Assembly (NCBI RefSeq): GCF_002078875.1
Contig: NC_034421.1
Location: 7,462,365-7,526,364 of the forward strand
Length of the DNA: 64,000 nucleotides
DNA from: Numida meleagris
Taxonomy: Eukaryota > Chordata > Aves > Galliformes > Numididae
Direction: 5' to 3'
The position numbers were made by a program, and so were the translations under genes. Position 1 is the stretch's first letter, and every line of letters begins with the position of its first letter. The notes under the pieces are model-generated. The model did no database searches, was not told the DNA's origin, and worked only from the letters and a program-made list of their open reading frames with translations. This document shows, piece by piece, positions 1 to 12,179 of this stretch.

Positions 1-934
1 CTGCCAGCAGCACTGGGGGGTGAAGCAGCCTCCAGCAGCCGCTGCCCGCTCCTCCCACTGCCACACACATGCACATGAGCACACCACTCTTCATAGCTGT
101 CTGCACACAAAGGAAAATGCCAAGCAATTGAGTAACTGTAACACTCCGTTGCAGTCCAGCCAGGGAACAGCCGGTGTTTGATCAATATTTTTTCACAACA
201 GCCACTTCCATGTGATAAATGCACTTATGGGGAAGAAGAACAAATTAACCTCCTGGTGCAGATGGCAGCTACTGCCTGGGAAAAAAAGATGGCTCAATTC
301 AGCAGGGAAACAAGGGAAGGGACACGGCCAGAATTCCCCAAAACTGACTGTACGAGACAGCATCTGGGAAGCAGTGATGAAGATCAGCCCCAGCAGCGCC
401 CACCCAACCATGCAGGGGGAAGCAGAAACCGAGTCTGTCACTGCACGTGTCATCTGGGTGACAAGGAGAGCAGCAGGGAGGGAGACTCATGCAGGAAGCA
501 GGAGCAGCTGAGCCAGTGGATAATATATATACTTGGGGCAGTTGATGGATGAAGACAATGGAGGAAGTGTGCTGCAGCATTGTGCATAAAGATAAAAGGG
601 ACCTCAAAATTCACTTCCCTACATCAGCTCTTCCACTGGTCACAAGGTGTTCAGAGTAATTCAGCAGCCAGCTGGATCAGAGTTCAGATTTCTCACCCAC
701 AAGCCAACTGGATGCAAATGGCAGCAAGCAGAGCAGTGCTAAGTAACCTTGTGCTGCATCAGCCGCAGCATCGAGAGCAGAGCAATTACAATTCAGTGTC
801 AGGCTCTGGCACTGTAAGTGGTCCAGGAGCTCCATTTTCCTTCTGAGCGCTGTCCCATTTTCCATCACTGCCTGTCTGCATGGATTTGTGTCCTCGCCAG
901 CCCTGTTCTGGAGGCAGCAATACAAGATCTCATA
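1..934. other. No gene seen; unique-looking non-coding DNA
   Basis: Short open frames on both strands overlap each other and show no family motif or consistent splice pattern. The only item I can point to is a perfect POU octamer in reverse orientation (ATGCAAAT) at 712-719. No repeat is recognised. Confidence 0.6.
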
Positions 935-1036
935 AGCCAGGCCCTGGGCAACACCTGTGCTGCACAACTGTGTTGAGCCAGGAGCTCGGCTCAATCCCTG
1001 CAGATCCCTTCCAACTTCGGATATTCTATTCTATAC
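935..1036 (+). mobile_element. CR1 LINE, 3' end fragment
   Basis: The segment ends in the typical avian CR1 terminus: 'gatcccttccaacttcgg' followed by 'atattctattctat', a degenerate form of the short CR1 tail repeat. CR1 elements are non-LTR retrotransposons that usually survive as 5'-truncated copies in bird genomes, and this is such a stub, too short to encode anything. The 5' boundary near 935 is approximate because the match fades into unique sequence. It belongs to a slightly different CR1 subtype from the copy at 4590, judging by the 'ggctcaatccctgcag' segment before the terminus. Confidence 0.75.
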
Positions 1037-3771
1037 ATCCCCAGGTTGCTTGTTTTTACTCTCTCTAAGAGAGGACATCCAGACTGGCTCCAGTCTGCCC
1101 TCCACAAAGGGGCCGCTGACCTGGAAGGCCTGAAGACCTGTTCTGACAAGGAGAAATGGAGAATACCTTAGTTGATCTGGAAGGAAAAGGGGCCAAAAAC
1201 CTCAGACCAAAGAAGATAAAGTTTGTTCTTATTCTGGTTTTGCATTGAAACAAATATACAGGGTGCAACATTGCTGGAAATTCATTAATTTTCCACGTAT
1301 TCCTAGTAAGTTAATCTATCAACTAGCAACTGCATAAATAGAACAGGCAAAAATGCTGAAAGTAGATTAAACATTGATGTAAGTATATATTGATTTGAAC
1401 ATTCCTGCGCCTTTGCTTGTGACACATCAATAAAATTAAATACTATCTTAATAAAATGTCTTGGTAATTATGTCTTCTCCCTCGGGTAAGCGTGCCCTCC
1501 AGCAATGTAATTAAAACCAAAATTACATTAACTCTCCAGTGACCATTTGACAAAAAAAAAATTCGGAGTCTCGAGAGTTCTCTGACCTGTTGCGCGCAGC
1601 GAGATGATTCCCAGCACACTTGGTTCCGCTTTCACACCTGACTTACTTGGCTTGAATAATGATTGTCCTCTGTCACAGCATGCACACACCAAGGAAGCCA
1701 GGTCCCCGATTTCCAGGTGTGGGAAAACACAAGCGCTGTGAAGATTCTCTCTCCCGGTGCAGCCAAGCAGTGAGAAGCCACAACCAGGCCACGTGCACCT
1801 TGCTGGCACCCAGCAGAGCACACACTCCATGCAGACCTCTGCCATCACCCACCCCAAAAAACAGGAACTGTGTCCGAGCCCGTGGCTCTCAGAGAAACAG
1901 AGAACAGCACTGATCTGAGCCACACACAGTGATGGTGCTGTGCTAACACAACACCGATCCTCCCGCAGAGAAGGTCAGTTTGCAGTGAGATGAGCAAGCC
2001 ATGGGGGATGGAAATGAGCATTTACCAGGAGGTATCAGATGACCGTGTTAGAATTGGTGACTCAAAGCAAACGGTCCAATTACAGGTCTGGTTGGCTGCG
2101 CAGCAAAGAGACACGGAGCCTGCAGGAAGCTATTCCCTCCATAGCTACACCATGTCTGAGGGGGTGACTCAAGTGTTGCTGCCCTCATTTACAATCCGCA
2201 GTCACAAGCAGCCAAGAAGTGCCAAACAGCCAATGCACTGACTCTGTTTTGTTTTTTCCTACAAATGAAGACCGCAGTCCAAGCCTGGCCTGCAGCAACC
2301 CATCCTTCAGACATTGCTCTTCTCCCCACCCAAGCAGACTCACTGGCTTCCCCCCCTCTGCCAACACAGCACAACACCCACTGCCTCCAGCTCCTGTGCC
2401 TTTCATCTGCCACTCTGTGGAACGTGGCAGCCAAAGACCAGGTGCAAGGAAGCAGCATTTGCTGTCACTCACCATCACCCCAGAATGCCGCCCAGCCACA
2501 GGCGCTGGGGGTGAGCATGGCAGAGCCCCCTCCCCATGGGACGCCAGGACGGTGGCACGAGCAGCACTCCAAGTGAGGAGCAGCTGTTTGGAAACATCAC
2601 CAAGAAATGTTGTTACTCACAAGTGCTCAGAGCATATGAGAGCCCATCATTAACACCCGAGGCACCACAGCCCTCTGTCACTTCCCATTTGGCAGTGATG
2701 AGCAGCAGCTCTCCCCGCTGATGGAGACGCTGACAATGTGACCTTTCAGGAGCCACCGTGTCATCCGTTTGCTCTGACTCTGCTGTGCCACACTGTCAGC
2801 CTGTCACCAAAACTTGCCACTCACATAACCTATTAGTTGTCCAATTTGTCTTGCTGTCATGGACCTTGATACTTAGCCCAGTGACTCTGTGCATTTCTAA
2901 TACCCTCGTTAGTTAATAAAACAACACTTCGGAGTTTGAGGGGTTGAAAAGCCACGTCCACTGCAGCATATCCTGCCAGAGGGAGCACTGCTGCCCTTCG
3001 TGGTTTTGAAGTGCAGATCACCTCTGGGCCAACAGCAGCAAGATGGGCTATGAGGCTCCCATGGCTGCCTGGGATGCAGAAGCCCAACACGTGATACTCA
3101 TGTGGGCAGCAGGGAAGACCTTGTGTGTAGAAAAAGCAGTGCACAAGGCTGTGAACACACTAGGTGGCCACGAAGCCTGTTTCTCTGAGCAAGAGACCTT
3201 CTCTTCTCCTTTCACACCTTCAAGACAGGACTTCTAAGTGCATGCTGAGCACGCTACAACACGGAGGTGCTCTGTAAATGGGGACAGACCAGAATCAGGA
3301 GGAAGAGGGGCACGGCAAATGGGGATTTGAATACTGAGTCTGATCAGAGGCTTCCCCTCCTCTCTCAGTGCCATGACAGGAGGACAAAGGGGTGTCTCTC
3401 ACACAGACGAGCCTCTGTCCCAGACACCACATCCAAGGCCTCGGCATCACTTTGTTAGTCACTTGACCTGTTACCTTCAGGACTGTCAGGCAGAATCTTT
3501 CCTCCACCCCCAGGAGATGATCACAGCCCCAGATGTGAACTGCATCCAGCAGAGCAAAGCCTTTAAGCCTTGACTTGCATCACACACTTCACTTTGAGAG
3601 GTGACTGCACCCTGTGCTGGGATTCTATAGCTGTTTTCATCTGAAGGCCTCACAGAACTGTGCAGCCATTCATTAGCAAAGAACATCTTGGCACCATCAG
3701 CTAATGAGAGAAGAGAGACAGATGAAAAAGCAGTTCCTGAAAATTCAGGATTGATCCGGGTTCACGGCAAA
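1037..3771. other. No gene seen
   Basis: About 2.7 kb without a supported gene. The part from about 1260 to 1530 is AT-rich, with several ATTAA/TTAAAT motifs, and reads like non-coding conserved or ancient sequence. From about 1560 to 3700 composition is mixed and short open frames overlap on both strands. Nothing repetitive is recognised. Confidence 0.55.
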
Positions 3772-3772
3772 G

Positions 3773-3808
3773 TTTTTTGTTTTGGGTTTTTTGTTTTTTT
3801 TTTTTTTG
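3773..3808. repeat. T-rich low-complexity tract
   Basis: Runs of T interrupted by G (tttttt-g-tttt-ggg-tttttt-g-t15). This could be a simple repeat or the reverse-strand poly(A) of an old retroposed copy, but no recognisable retrosequence lies next to it. Confidence 0.85.
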
Positions 3809-4589
3809 CTTATTACAGTTGGAATGAAGACAGTCTGGCCAACTATTGAACTATTGTGCTGTTTTGCATGGCTAATAAACAGATTTTCGTCTATTTGGAT
3901 GCAATTAGAAAATGAACCTTTTGTTGTATAGCAAAGAGCACAAAGGTCTGCTTACTTAACTTTCCACCAAAATCCCGCTAATTCTGTGCGCTGTACTTTA
4001 TCATGCATTTAAGCACCACATTTAAAACCCCAGTACGACATTTTACACCTGACTTAACCAGCACTAGATTATCAGCTGTTAGGTTGAGAGTGCATTTTTT
4101 ACAACTTGCTTTTCTCTGAACTTGCATTAAAGGGCCCCGGAAACCTACTGGGACAGAGAAGGCTCAAGACAGTCGCAATGTAACCTTACAGTGCTTGGCA
4201 TGCTAGTGCAGACCATTAGCTGCAGATGTCCTTCTGAAGATCAAGAGCACTTCAAAGCCTCCTAAATTCCTTCCTAAGCTCCAGAGGCTTGGAACATTTG
4301 CACAGTTTATGCCAGCTGACCTTGATTCATAAGGCAGCACTCAGATTCAGAGACTAAGACTTCTCCTGGAAGTAGTTTAAATATCTCCCATATTCTGCCT
4401 TGAAATAGTCAGACCACTGTCCTTTTTCTGGCTGGAATAGAATTAGTTATCTTCAATAGTTGCTAGTATGGTGCCATGTTATGGATTTAAGAGGAAAACA
4501 ACATCGATAATGCTGATGTTTTAGCGTAAACACAGCTCAAAAGCAACAACTAAGTCAAGGACTTATCTGCTTTTTGTGTTTCAGCATGT
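3809..4589. other. No gene seen; AT-rich non-coding
   Basis: Moderately AT-rich DNA between the T tract and the CR1 element, with no open frame of interest and no recognised repeat. Confidence 0.55.
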
Positions 4590-5187
4590 AAGGTCAGCTG
4601 TATCCTGGGCTGCATCAACACAGGGGTGGCAGCAGGACAGGGAGGAGATTGTCAGTCTCTCCTCTGCCCCTCTGAGGCCCCATCTGGAGCGCTGCATCCA
4701 GGCCCAGGACCCTCAGCACAAGAAGGATGTGGGGCTGTTGGAGCGAGGCCAGAGGAGGGCTACAAAGATGCTCAGAGGCTGCAGCACCTCTGCTGCAGAG
4801 ATAGACTGAGGGAGCTGGGGGTGAGCAGCCTGAAGAAGGGAAGACTCTGAGGAGACTTCACTGTAGCCTTCAAGTACTTGAAAGGAGCTTATAAACAGGA
4901 GAGTGACTTTTTACACAGGCAGATAGTGATAGGACAAGGGGAAATACCTTTAAACTACAAGAAGGCAGATTTAGATTACTTGTTAGGAAGAAATTCTTTA
5001 CCCAGAGTGCAGTGAGGCTCTGCCACTGCTGCCCAGAGCTGTGAGTGCCCCATCCCTGGAGGTGCTCAAGGGCATGGGTAGGCCCTGGGCTGCCTGAGCT
5101 GGTGACTGGAAACCCTGCCCCTAGCAGTAGGGTTGGAACTGGGTGATCTTTAAGGTCCCTTCCACCATAAGCCATTCTATTATTCTT
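4590..5187 (+). mobile_element. CR1 LINE, 5'-truncated copy (about 600 bp of the 3' part)
   Basis: This is the clearest mobile element in the window. In order it shows the CR1 blocks corresponding to the end of the reverse-transcriptase open frame: 'ctgggctgcatcaa' (4609), 'cagcacaagaaggatgt' (about 4714), 'gaggccagaggagggctac' (about 4743), 'ctgagggagctggggg' (about 4806), 'aggaagaaattctttac' (about 4985), 'catccctggaggtgctcaag' (about 5051) and the terminus 'ctttaaggtcccttccac...attctattattct' (about 5149-5187). The frame is broken by stops and small indels, so it is a dead copy lacking the endonuclease and most of the reverse transcriptase. Such 5' truncation is normal for CR1. The 5' edge near 4590 is approximate. 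Confidence 0.93.
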
Positions 5188-5190
5188 TCC

Positions 5191-5225
5191 TATTAAACTG
5201 CCTTTGTCTCAACCCATGAGTTTCA
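5191..5225 (+). mobile_element. Possible LTR-type end fragment next to the CR1
   Basis: The short stretch 'ttaaactgcctttgtctc' followed by 'aacccatgagttt' resembles the 3' end of some avian endogenous-retrovirus LTRs, where a polyadenylation-like AWTAAA is followed by a 'ctgtctttatctcaacccatgagttt' motif. It begins directly after the CR1 tail. This rests on recalled resemblance of about 30 bp, with no paired LTR or internal retroviral sequence, so it is tentative. Confidence 0.3.
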
Positions 5226-5300
5226 CTACGTAATGCTGTAGCAGAATGGAAAATAGCAACGATAGTGGAGTAGCAAAGCCCCAGGCTGCAGCAAGTGAGG
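5221..5300 (+). repeat. Dispersed repeat, copy 1 (second copy at 58552-58635)
   Basis: The last 20 bases (5281-5302, 'aggctgcagcaagtgaggat') recur exactly at about 58618. The 60 bases before them also match with scattered substitutions (for example AATGG.AA....AGCAA.G..AG..GAG.AGCAA.G.CC). Both copies are in the same orientation. No family is recognised. The match ends just after the 20-base core in both places. Confidence 0.55.
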
Positions 5301-5640
5301 ATATACTCAATGCAGCAACTATGGATGCAGAAACAAAGGAAAAAACTGCTTACCTTTAGAAGGCCTCAGGTACACAGGGATTTCTAGCAAGAGATACCCT
5401 TGCCTCCACTGCCAACCCTTACAGGAAGTCTGGGAAGGGGTGGATCCTGGCTCAACCCCTTCTGGTCACCCAGATGCACTGCACACACCTGAGCTCCCCT
5501 GGGTTGGCACTGCCTTCCCACCAGGTGCTCAATCATTGGCTCAAGCTGTGACTTAGCATTTCTGCTGCACACCCCTACCACCATCCCCCCACTTCTCTGT
5601 CCCACTGGGAGAGGAGTGAGCAAACAGCTGTGTGCTTCTT
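5301..5640 (-). other. Unclassified segment, possibly part of an old retroelement, with a strong minus-strand splice donor
   Basis: Read on the minus strand this segment ends in AAAG|GTAAGC (near 5352-5358), a strong 5' splice site. One frame stays open upstream of it and includes 'LLLEIPVYLRPSK'. The GC-rich upstream part has several overlapping open frames. Its position next to a possible LTR end suggests a nested or decayed retroelement, but I cannot name a family. A genuine exon is the alternative; neither reading is well supported. Confidence 0.25.
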
Positions 5641-8600
5641 AGCTGCCTGCCAGGTTAAACAGCAAAAAATACATTTGCACAGATTTGCAGTTACATTTTC
5701 AGTCTTAGAGTAAAAGCAAAGCCTTGATGCTTTATCTGTAAAATTGTATGCTTACAGAACACTGAGCACCACAAAGAGAATGTTCAATATGCAATAAGTG
5801 TTAAGAATTATAAAGACCTATGCAAGTTTTTGTTGCTTACAGGTGAACTGGTACATGACCCAAGCATGCCTGTCCCTCTGCACTGCTGGAACATCCAGAC
5901 CCAGGGACCAGGAGAACTCCCCATCTTGCCCCTAGCTCCAGCCACCTTTCCTCCATGGGGCAGTAACAATAGTAAAAGTGTAACAAGCCAGCTGCTCTAT
6001 TCATTTATCTTCCAGTGAGGAAATGAAATTTCATTCCCATTCTGAAACAGTTTTCCAGACAAAACAGATTCATCCAGGTCTCAACCTATGGAATGACAAG
6101 GTCTTTCTCAAAGAAAAGCAGCAAGGTTGCAAATCCAAAACTGCTGTTTGTTCTGTCATGAAAGCTTGAAAATTAATTTATCAGGTGAGTTTTCTCTGTA
6201 TTCTCTAGGACATTTATTTTATCCTCTTATAGACTAAAAAGAAAAAAAATCATGACTGCTTCCTTCTGTGAAAAGGCCACGATCACCTGCAAAGACAGGA
6301 CAAGCGTATCTCATGTGCCAAAACACTGCGCTGTAACAAACGGATTCTTCTCCTCTACAATTAATCTGTTGACACAAAGAATTCAGAAGACAATATGGTG
6401 GGTGAAAACCATATGCCACAGCATTTAATGCCTCAAGGAATGTCTCAAGTCTTCTCACAGTTAGTTGTCTCCACAAGAAATTTGGGGGAGGTTCCCTAAT
6501 TCCTCTGTAAGAGAGCAGTGGAGATGTCTTCTCCCTGACACTATTGGGACCAAGCACTAACTTGCATTAGTGCCTGCATATTCTCAAGAAGCACTGAAAA
6601 TAATTACTAATTTCTGAGGACTAATGTCAGCTAACTTGCACTTATTCTAGCAGCATTTTGGAATTTGAGATCTGATGATTTATTTTAGAGGAGCTTACTG
6701 TCATAACATTAGTAGAAAAATAATTTAAATTATGTGTAACTTCAATGCTTCATGGAAAAAAAAATCCCATTGTGTCTATTTTCAGAGGTCCAAGGGCACT
6801 GCCATTCCTCAGAAAAGAAATATATAACCTGTGTCTGTACGTTTGGAAGCACGGGACTTGCTGGTACACCAGCATTGCACCACACCTCTCTCCACCATGG
6901 ATCCCCTGATTTACCAGAGTGACAAAAAGGATAAATCATTCCATCGCTTTTAAGCAAATGAACCATCGCATAAACAGTACAGTCCAAAAAATCAGAGATG
7001 CAAACACCAGAGCAATAACAAAGAGCAGACGGCTTGAGAACTCTAAGTGGCATAACAGCATTCTGTTTCAAAGATGGGAAAATAACAAACAGCAATGAGC
7101 TTTCATGCCCTGGCAGCTCCTGCCAGTTACAAGTTCACTGAAGGGCATCGATCTAACATGAGTTTGTTTAGTGTCAGCTGTGATGGTGCTATATGGGAAA
7201 TTGATTTCTTCTTTAGTACGTTCTCCTCCAATGGAAGCTGGCTCTCCATGGTGATGAGATGTGTTGATCAGTTTAACGAACTGCCAATGGGATTATGCAG
7301 AATCATTTCAATTGGTTTTTAGTAGCTGTGTGAAAGGGCATTTGCCAGAAACACAAGTCTGCACGGACCTAACCAAAAAGGCAATGAGATCTGAGCCCCA
7401 GAGCCTTATCCTATAGAGGAAGAGACACACAGAGCCTGAACCTCTTCAATATCTCAGTGTGAGAAAGTGCAGCTCCCACAGACAGCAGGCATCCCAGGAG
7501 TAGCCAGGCTTCTCCAAGGACGGAGAGGAAACTTTAGTGCCATGCATAAAGAAGCTAAGAGCAGCCACTGACAAGCAGCTACTGCACCAGTTGTGCAGAA
7601 TGATGGTCAGTCTGCCCAAACCAAAGCGCTGCACACAAAGACACGTCCACACCACACACCAGGGAGAAGCAAAGGAAGGTTGCTTCTTGACCTTCGCCGC
7701 TGTCAGGACCCTAAAAAAAAGAGCTCGGGTCCTCCAAGTGAAAGGTGAACAGCTCACCTAACTTCATTAAAAATAGCAACATTAGTTATTTCAGCCTTCC
7801 AGGGCAGGCATAAAGATAGATGAAAGGAATAAGGCAAGCTGGGAACATCAATAAATTACTGCAGCCGCTTATTGGCTGCAGTATTCAATAGTTTAAAATG
7901 TTTTCTGGTGCCTTAGGCAAGCAGAAGGTTTGCAGAAATGCTGAGCCCATCGCCTGTGATGTATCATTGTCACTCATCAGCTGCTAAGTTGCATTTCCTC
8001 TTCCTTTCCATGCAGCGTGTGTAGCTGAATGGCCACAGCAGTGAATTAGAGAGATGATGTCCCTAGGCTAGCGTGAGCTGCGTGGTGACTAAATGTCAGG
8101 AGGACGGTCTACATTTCTGCTATTCAGAGATAGATGTGTGAAGCCAAAGACCTGGGTGCAAAGGAAGGGAAATACTTCAGTTAAAAGAATCAGACATCTG
8201 CATGGATGAGGCGACCTGCCTGCCCACACACAGACCTCCCCAACCTGCTGGGGAGGAGAGCATCCCCTACAGTGACAAGTTCTACAGCCATGGCCTGCCA
8301 CATCCGCAGATCTTCCTTCAAAAGAGGAGCACACAGCAGAGGAGGAACAGCCAAAGACAGAGGAGGACTTGCCCTCCAGTACGATATAAAGGGGGGGTTC
8401 CACTGATAGTGGGACAGGCTAAGTCATTGCAGTGGGGCCAAGGAGGAATTGATCCCATGCTTCCCTGCAGCATTAAAACCAGGCTCTTCTATTCTAAGGA
8501 AGAACTCTGTTTCATTCGTATATAATGACCCCATGGAATCCCATTCATGGAGAGGACTGTTTGTGAACAATTTGGTCTGGCCCCGGTGCATGAGGGATGT

Positions 8601-9050
8601 GACAGGCCTGCGAGCCTGCTAATACAGCAAGCACTCAGAAGTGTCCTTGCAGCAGCCCCGGGAAAACCCAATCCAATTAAAAATTATTTTGGCTGACCCA
8701 CTCCTAGTAAGTGCCATGTATCAGCAAAGACGATACTCACAAATGTAGTGGACTGTTCCATGTGGCTTTGGCTGCTGTTGGAAATATTTAATAAACTCTG
8801 GAATATGAATCACTATCAAGCACCCTGAACATTAATTTTAGTCACAGTTGGCCACACTGTATCACCCTATAAACACCTCTCCAGTTTCAATTAACATTTC
8901 TCTATCTCCTGTCTCACCGAATATTATATTTAACTAATTTAAGAGGATTGGTAAAGATAGTTTTCACACTTCACAGGAAAGCATAATGAAATAATTATAC
9001 CTGTACCTACAAAAAGCATGAGGATATTGCATAAAAAGCTTTAAAGTCAT
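5641..9050. other. No gene seen; includes AT-rich conserved-looking blocks
   Basis: No supported gene. A strong plus-strand splice donor (TTATCAG|GTGAGT, at 6183/6184) has no coding frame worth naming before it. The segment about 7800-7930, with 'gcagccgcttattggctgcag', and the AT-rich stretch about 8680-9050 look like conserved non-coding sequence in composition. No repeat is recognised. Confidence 0.5.
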
Positions 9051-12000
9051 CTGAAGCACAAACTTCTCCAGGAGCCCTTCACTGGAGCTGTGGGTACCAG
9101 AACTGCTGTGCAGGTGTCTGCAGCTCCTTCCTCAATGTCTGCTCCTGGACTTCTCCGCAGCAGCCCCTGGGCTCAGCCCAGAGTTTCCTCTGCAGAACAG
9201 GCGTCCTTGTGCCACAGCACCTTTATTCAGCTGCCACGTGGCCAAGTGCCATGCGGAACTTGGCGACTGAACAGAGGCACAGAAGACAGCTCCATGCAGC
9301 AACAGTCCGATAACAACCATCACCCTCTCACTGCCCAGGTTCCCCACCCACGTCCTCACTATTTGCCATGGCTTGGTACCTCTGAAATGTGGCCATGGTC
9401 CTGACCATGCCAAATCAAACTGTGCGGGGGACAGCCCTGTCCCACAATGTGGTGGGGGTCCCAGAGCCCACAGTTCCCCCGAGCTGAGGGACTGAGACGA
9501 GCCCCAGACTTACCACGTTCCTTGCTTCTACCACCATGAACTCATACTTCCTCTTACAACAGTGGCAGTAGACATATATTACAGCTATTTTTACTGCACA
9601 GAAATTAGCCCAGCAGGAATTCAATTCCATTCAATTCCTTTATTCTGGGAAGGGAAACCTCTGTGCTTACTTCAGAGCATAGCAGCCACAAAAACCTGTA
9701 GGAAGGCACAGAAAGGATTGAAAAAGGAAACGACAACTGGAGAGGGGCTGGGAGGACTCATGACATGTCCACATGCACCTGGTATCTGTGGGAGAGCTGC
9801 CCAAGGGCACCCTGACACCTCTGCCCCAGCACTTGGCTCCAGGGAACGCAGCTCTGTGCAGGGTGTGCTGGAAGCAGCCTTCATCATTCCCTCGGGCAGC
9901 AATCCACGTGGAGCCTCAGTGTGCCTCCCACACTGACTCCAAGCAACAAAAGCCTCTAATGCTCAGGCACAAACCTTCCTCATGGCACCTCTCTCCCAGG
10001 CAGCAGCCATGTCCTGTGCCCAGAGCACACATAGCAGGCAGCTGGGAGCACCTCTTGCCTCATCCCTTCTGCGGGGAGAGCAGGACACAGGGCAGAGGGC
10101 TGACACATGGCTAGCATGGGGTGTGCATTACATCTCCATAACATACCCTGAACCTCTGGAGACTGGGGGACACGGTCTCCACCTTCGCCCCCTATGCATA
10201 TCAAGCTGCACGCTAACGGGTGGTAGCTCCCATGTGTCAATGTGCCCTTGTACAGGCAGTGAGGCTGATGCACTAAAATGAGCATATCTGACAGTGTGTG
10301 CATGGTGAATCACAGAGAGAGGAAAGGCTCCTTTCTCTGCAGGCCAAGGCCGCTGCAGCTCCTGCAGGGCTCCAGAGGTACCTGCAGAAGTGGACAGCAC
10401 AGGGACCCTTACAGGAGCCATTGCTTCCCGGACTGATCTCAGTCTGGGTCAAGGCTGCAGCCCTGTAATCTACAGAAGTTTCCTAAATTCAGAACTACTA
10501 AAAAAAATGCACTCTGATACTTTGCAGCAGCTCCCTAATGTTAATGATTTGAACCTGAGGCACTGGCAGCACAAAGTCATGTGGAGTCACCAGTTTCTGG
10601 GCACACTTGACTTTGCTCAACTTACTGCTCTCATGACTTCTCCCCCATGCTCAGAAACTCCAAAGTCAAAGCCCTTGTCCAGGTGCTCACGTTGCCTTGC
10701 TCAGCATCGCTGCTACTTTCTCTGGCATACATGTCTTCCTCAAAACAAATGAGCAGCTATTGAAAGCATCACAAAAGGAGAACAGAACAGGCTCATTCCC
10801 TCACAACTAAACAACGACACCAACAAGATTTAGGATTTAACTATGTAAATATTCTGTTGCTGCTCTGTAACCAGAGTATCCCCAAGTAGGGGTGATTTGT
10901 AAGGAGGGGAAGTACTCGGATCCATCTCACGTCACCATCCTGGGAAGCATGCTGTCAGCCCTTCACTAATTTGAAGCTGTGCAGCATGCTGACCTCCCAC
11001 ACAGGGCCATGGGGCAAATCCCAAAGTACCGCACTTCATGAACGCTGTGCAGCACACAGCTTCTCAGGCATGGTACAGACGCACAAAGGGACCTGACCTG
11101 CCAGGCCTCCAGACCACCCAGGCTAAATTCACACCACCCCAGCTCTGCCCCAAGTCAGCACCCCAGAGCCAGTACAGCTCAGTGCCGCAGATGGCTGATG
11201 CTGTGCCCCCAGGGACACACCTGCTCTTGGGAAGTGAACATATTTCTGGGCTTATCTGCCTGCTGGAAGCCGTTAGCAGGAGCAGCTTCCTCCTGCCTTC
11301 TGGAGACAGCCAATTTCCTCATTGGCAGTGACAGGTTTCAGAGCTGCAGCTCAGCACAGACATCTTGTACGCAACACAAGGACAGAATTCCTTTCACACA
11401 TTTCAATGCTACCAACCTGCTTATGCAGCCCTGTCACCAGCAAGTTCAGGAGCCTCCCTAGGATTTAAAAATAGCAGTCACTGGGCCTTGTATTTTTTCT
11501 TCCTCTTGTACTGGCACTTCCTGAGACTGTGCATACATATGTGCACATATCTTGCCAGCAGGAAATTACGCCAAGGATGTTTTGCATCTATTTCTGAATG
11601 CAGTCCTGACTCCGGTCCAGAGAGCTCCAGACCCTGCACGCAGGAGAGCCGGGCAGGCTGCAGCAGCAGGCGAGCCACCAGCAAACCTGGGCCACTGGCA
11701 CTGCCACACAGGAGCACCAGCTGGGAGCCCCAGGGCAGGAGCCAGGCAAGCAGATCAGCGCTTCACCCCACTGTCCTGCTATCCCTGGTGTTCTGAGGTT
11801 TTCAGTCCCTTTATCTGTTCTCGGACACTCCCTGGCACAGTTCACTCCTTTGCTGGCACCTGCACCACATCACCTATCTTAGTCAAAAGCAGTGACTCTG
11901 ATGGCACCGGCAGGTATGGGCATGCAGCATTGCTCCATCAGCAGCCACTGACTTCTCCAGCAGAGCCTGGCAGTGCCTCGTTGCACATTTCCTGAGGCTC

Positions 12001-12102
12001 TCCCTCATCCTGCGCACACACCTTGTGTCACCCCGCTGTGCCACCCTGGCACTCAGAGCCCTGACCATGTCTATGCCACCAGCTCATCGCTGCTTTTTGC
12101 AG
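9051..12102. other. No gene seen; GC-richer DNA with overlapping chance frames
   Basis: Composition is GC-richer and open frames of about 100-147 codons overlap on both strands, as expected when stop codons become rare. None shows a domain, signal peptide or convincing splice pair. Confidence 0.5.
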
Positions 12103-12179
12103 AAAGCTTCTATTTGGCAACAGCCATGTCTGAGGAGCGTTTGGCTTTGCCCTGTGGTCATCAAGCCCTTATCTGCAGG
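12103..12179 (+). other. Candidate exon with strong splice sites on both sides
   Basis: The segment is preceded by a textbook 3' splice site (TGCTTTTTGCAG|AAAG) and followed by a strong 5' splice site (TGCAGG|GTAAGTCAC). It is 77 nt long. One frame carries an ATG at 12125 and reads MSEERLALPCGHQALICR, ending exactly on a codon boundary. A second frame is also open. It is phase-compatible with the candidate exon at 13443-13550. It could be a coding exon, a long non-coding RNA exon or chance; no family is recognised. Confidence 0.25.

Noticed and set aside
4576..4850. Two plus-strand open frames as host genes
   Set aside because: They lie inside the CR1 element and are fragments of its broken coding region.
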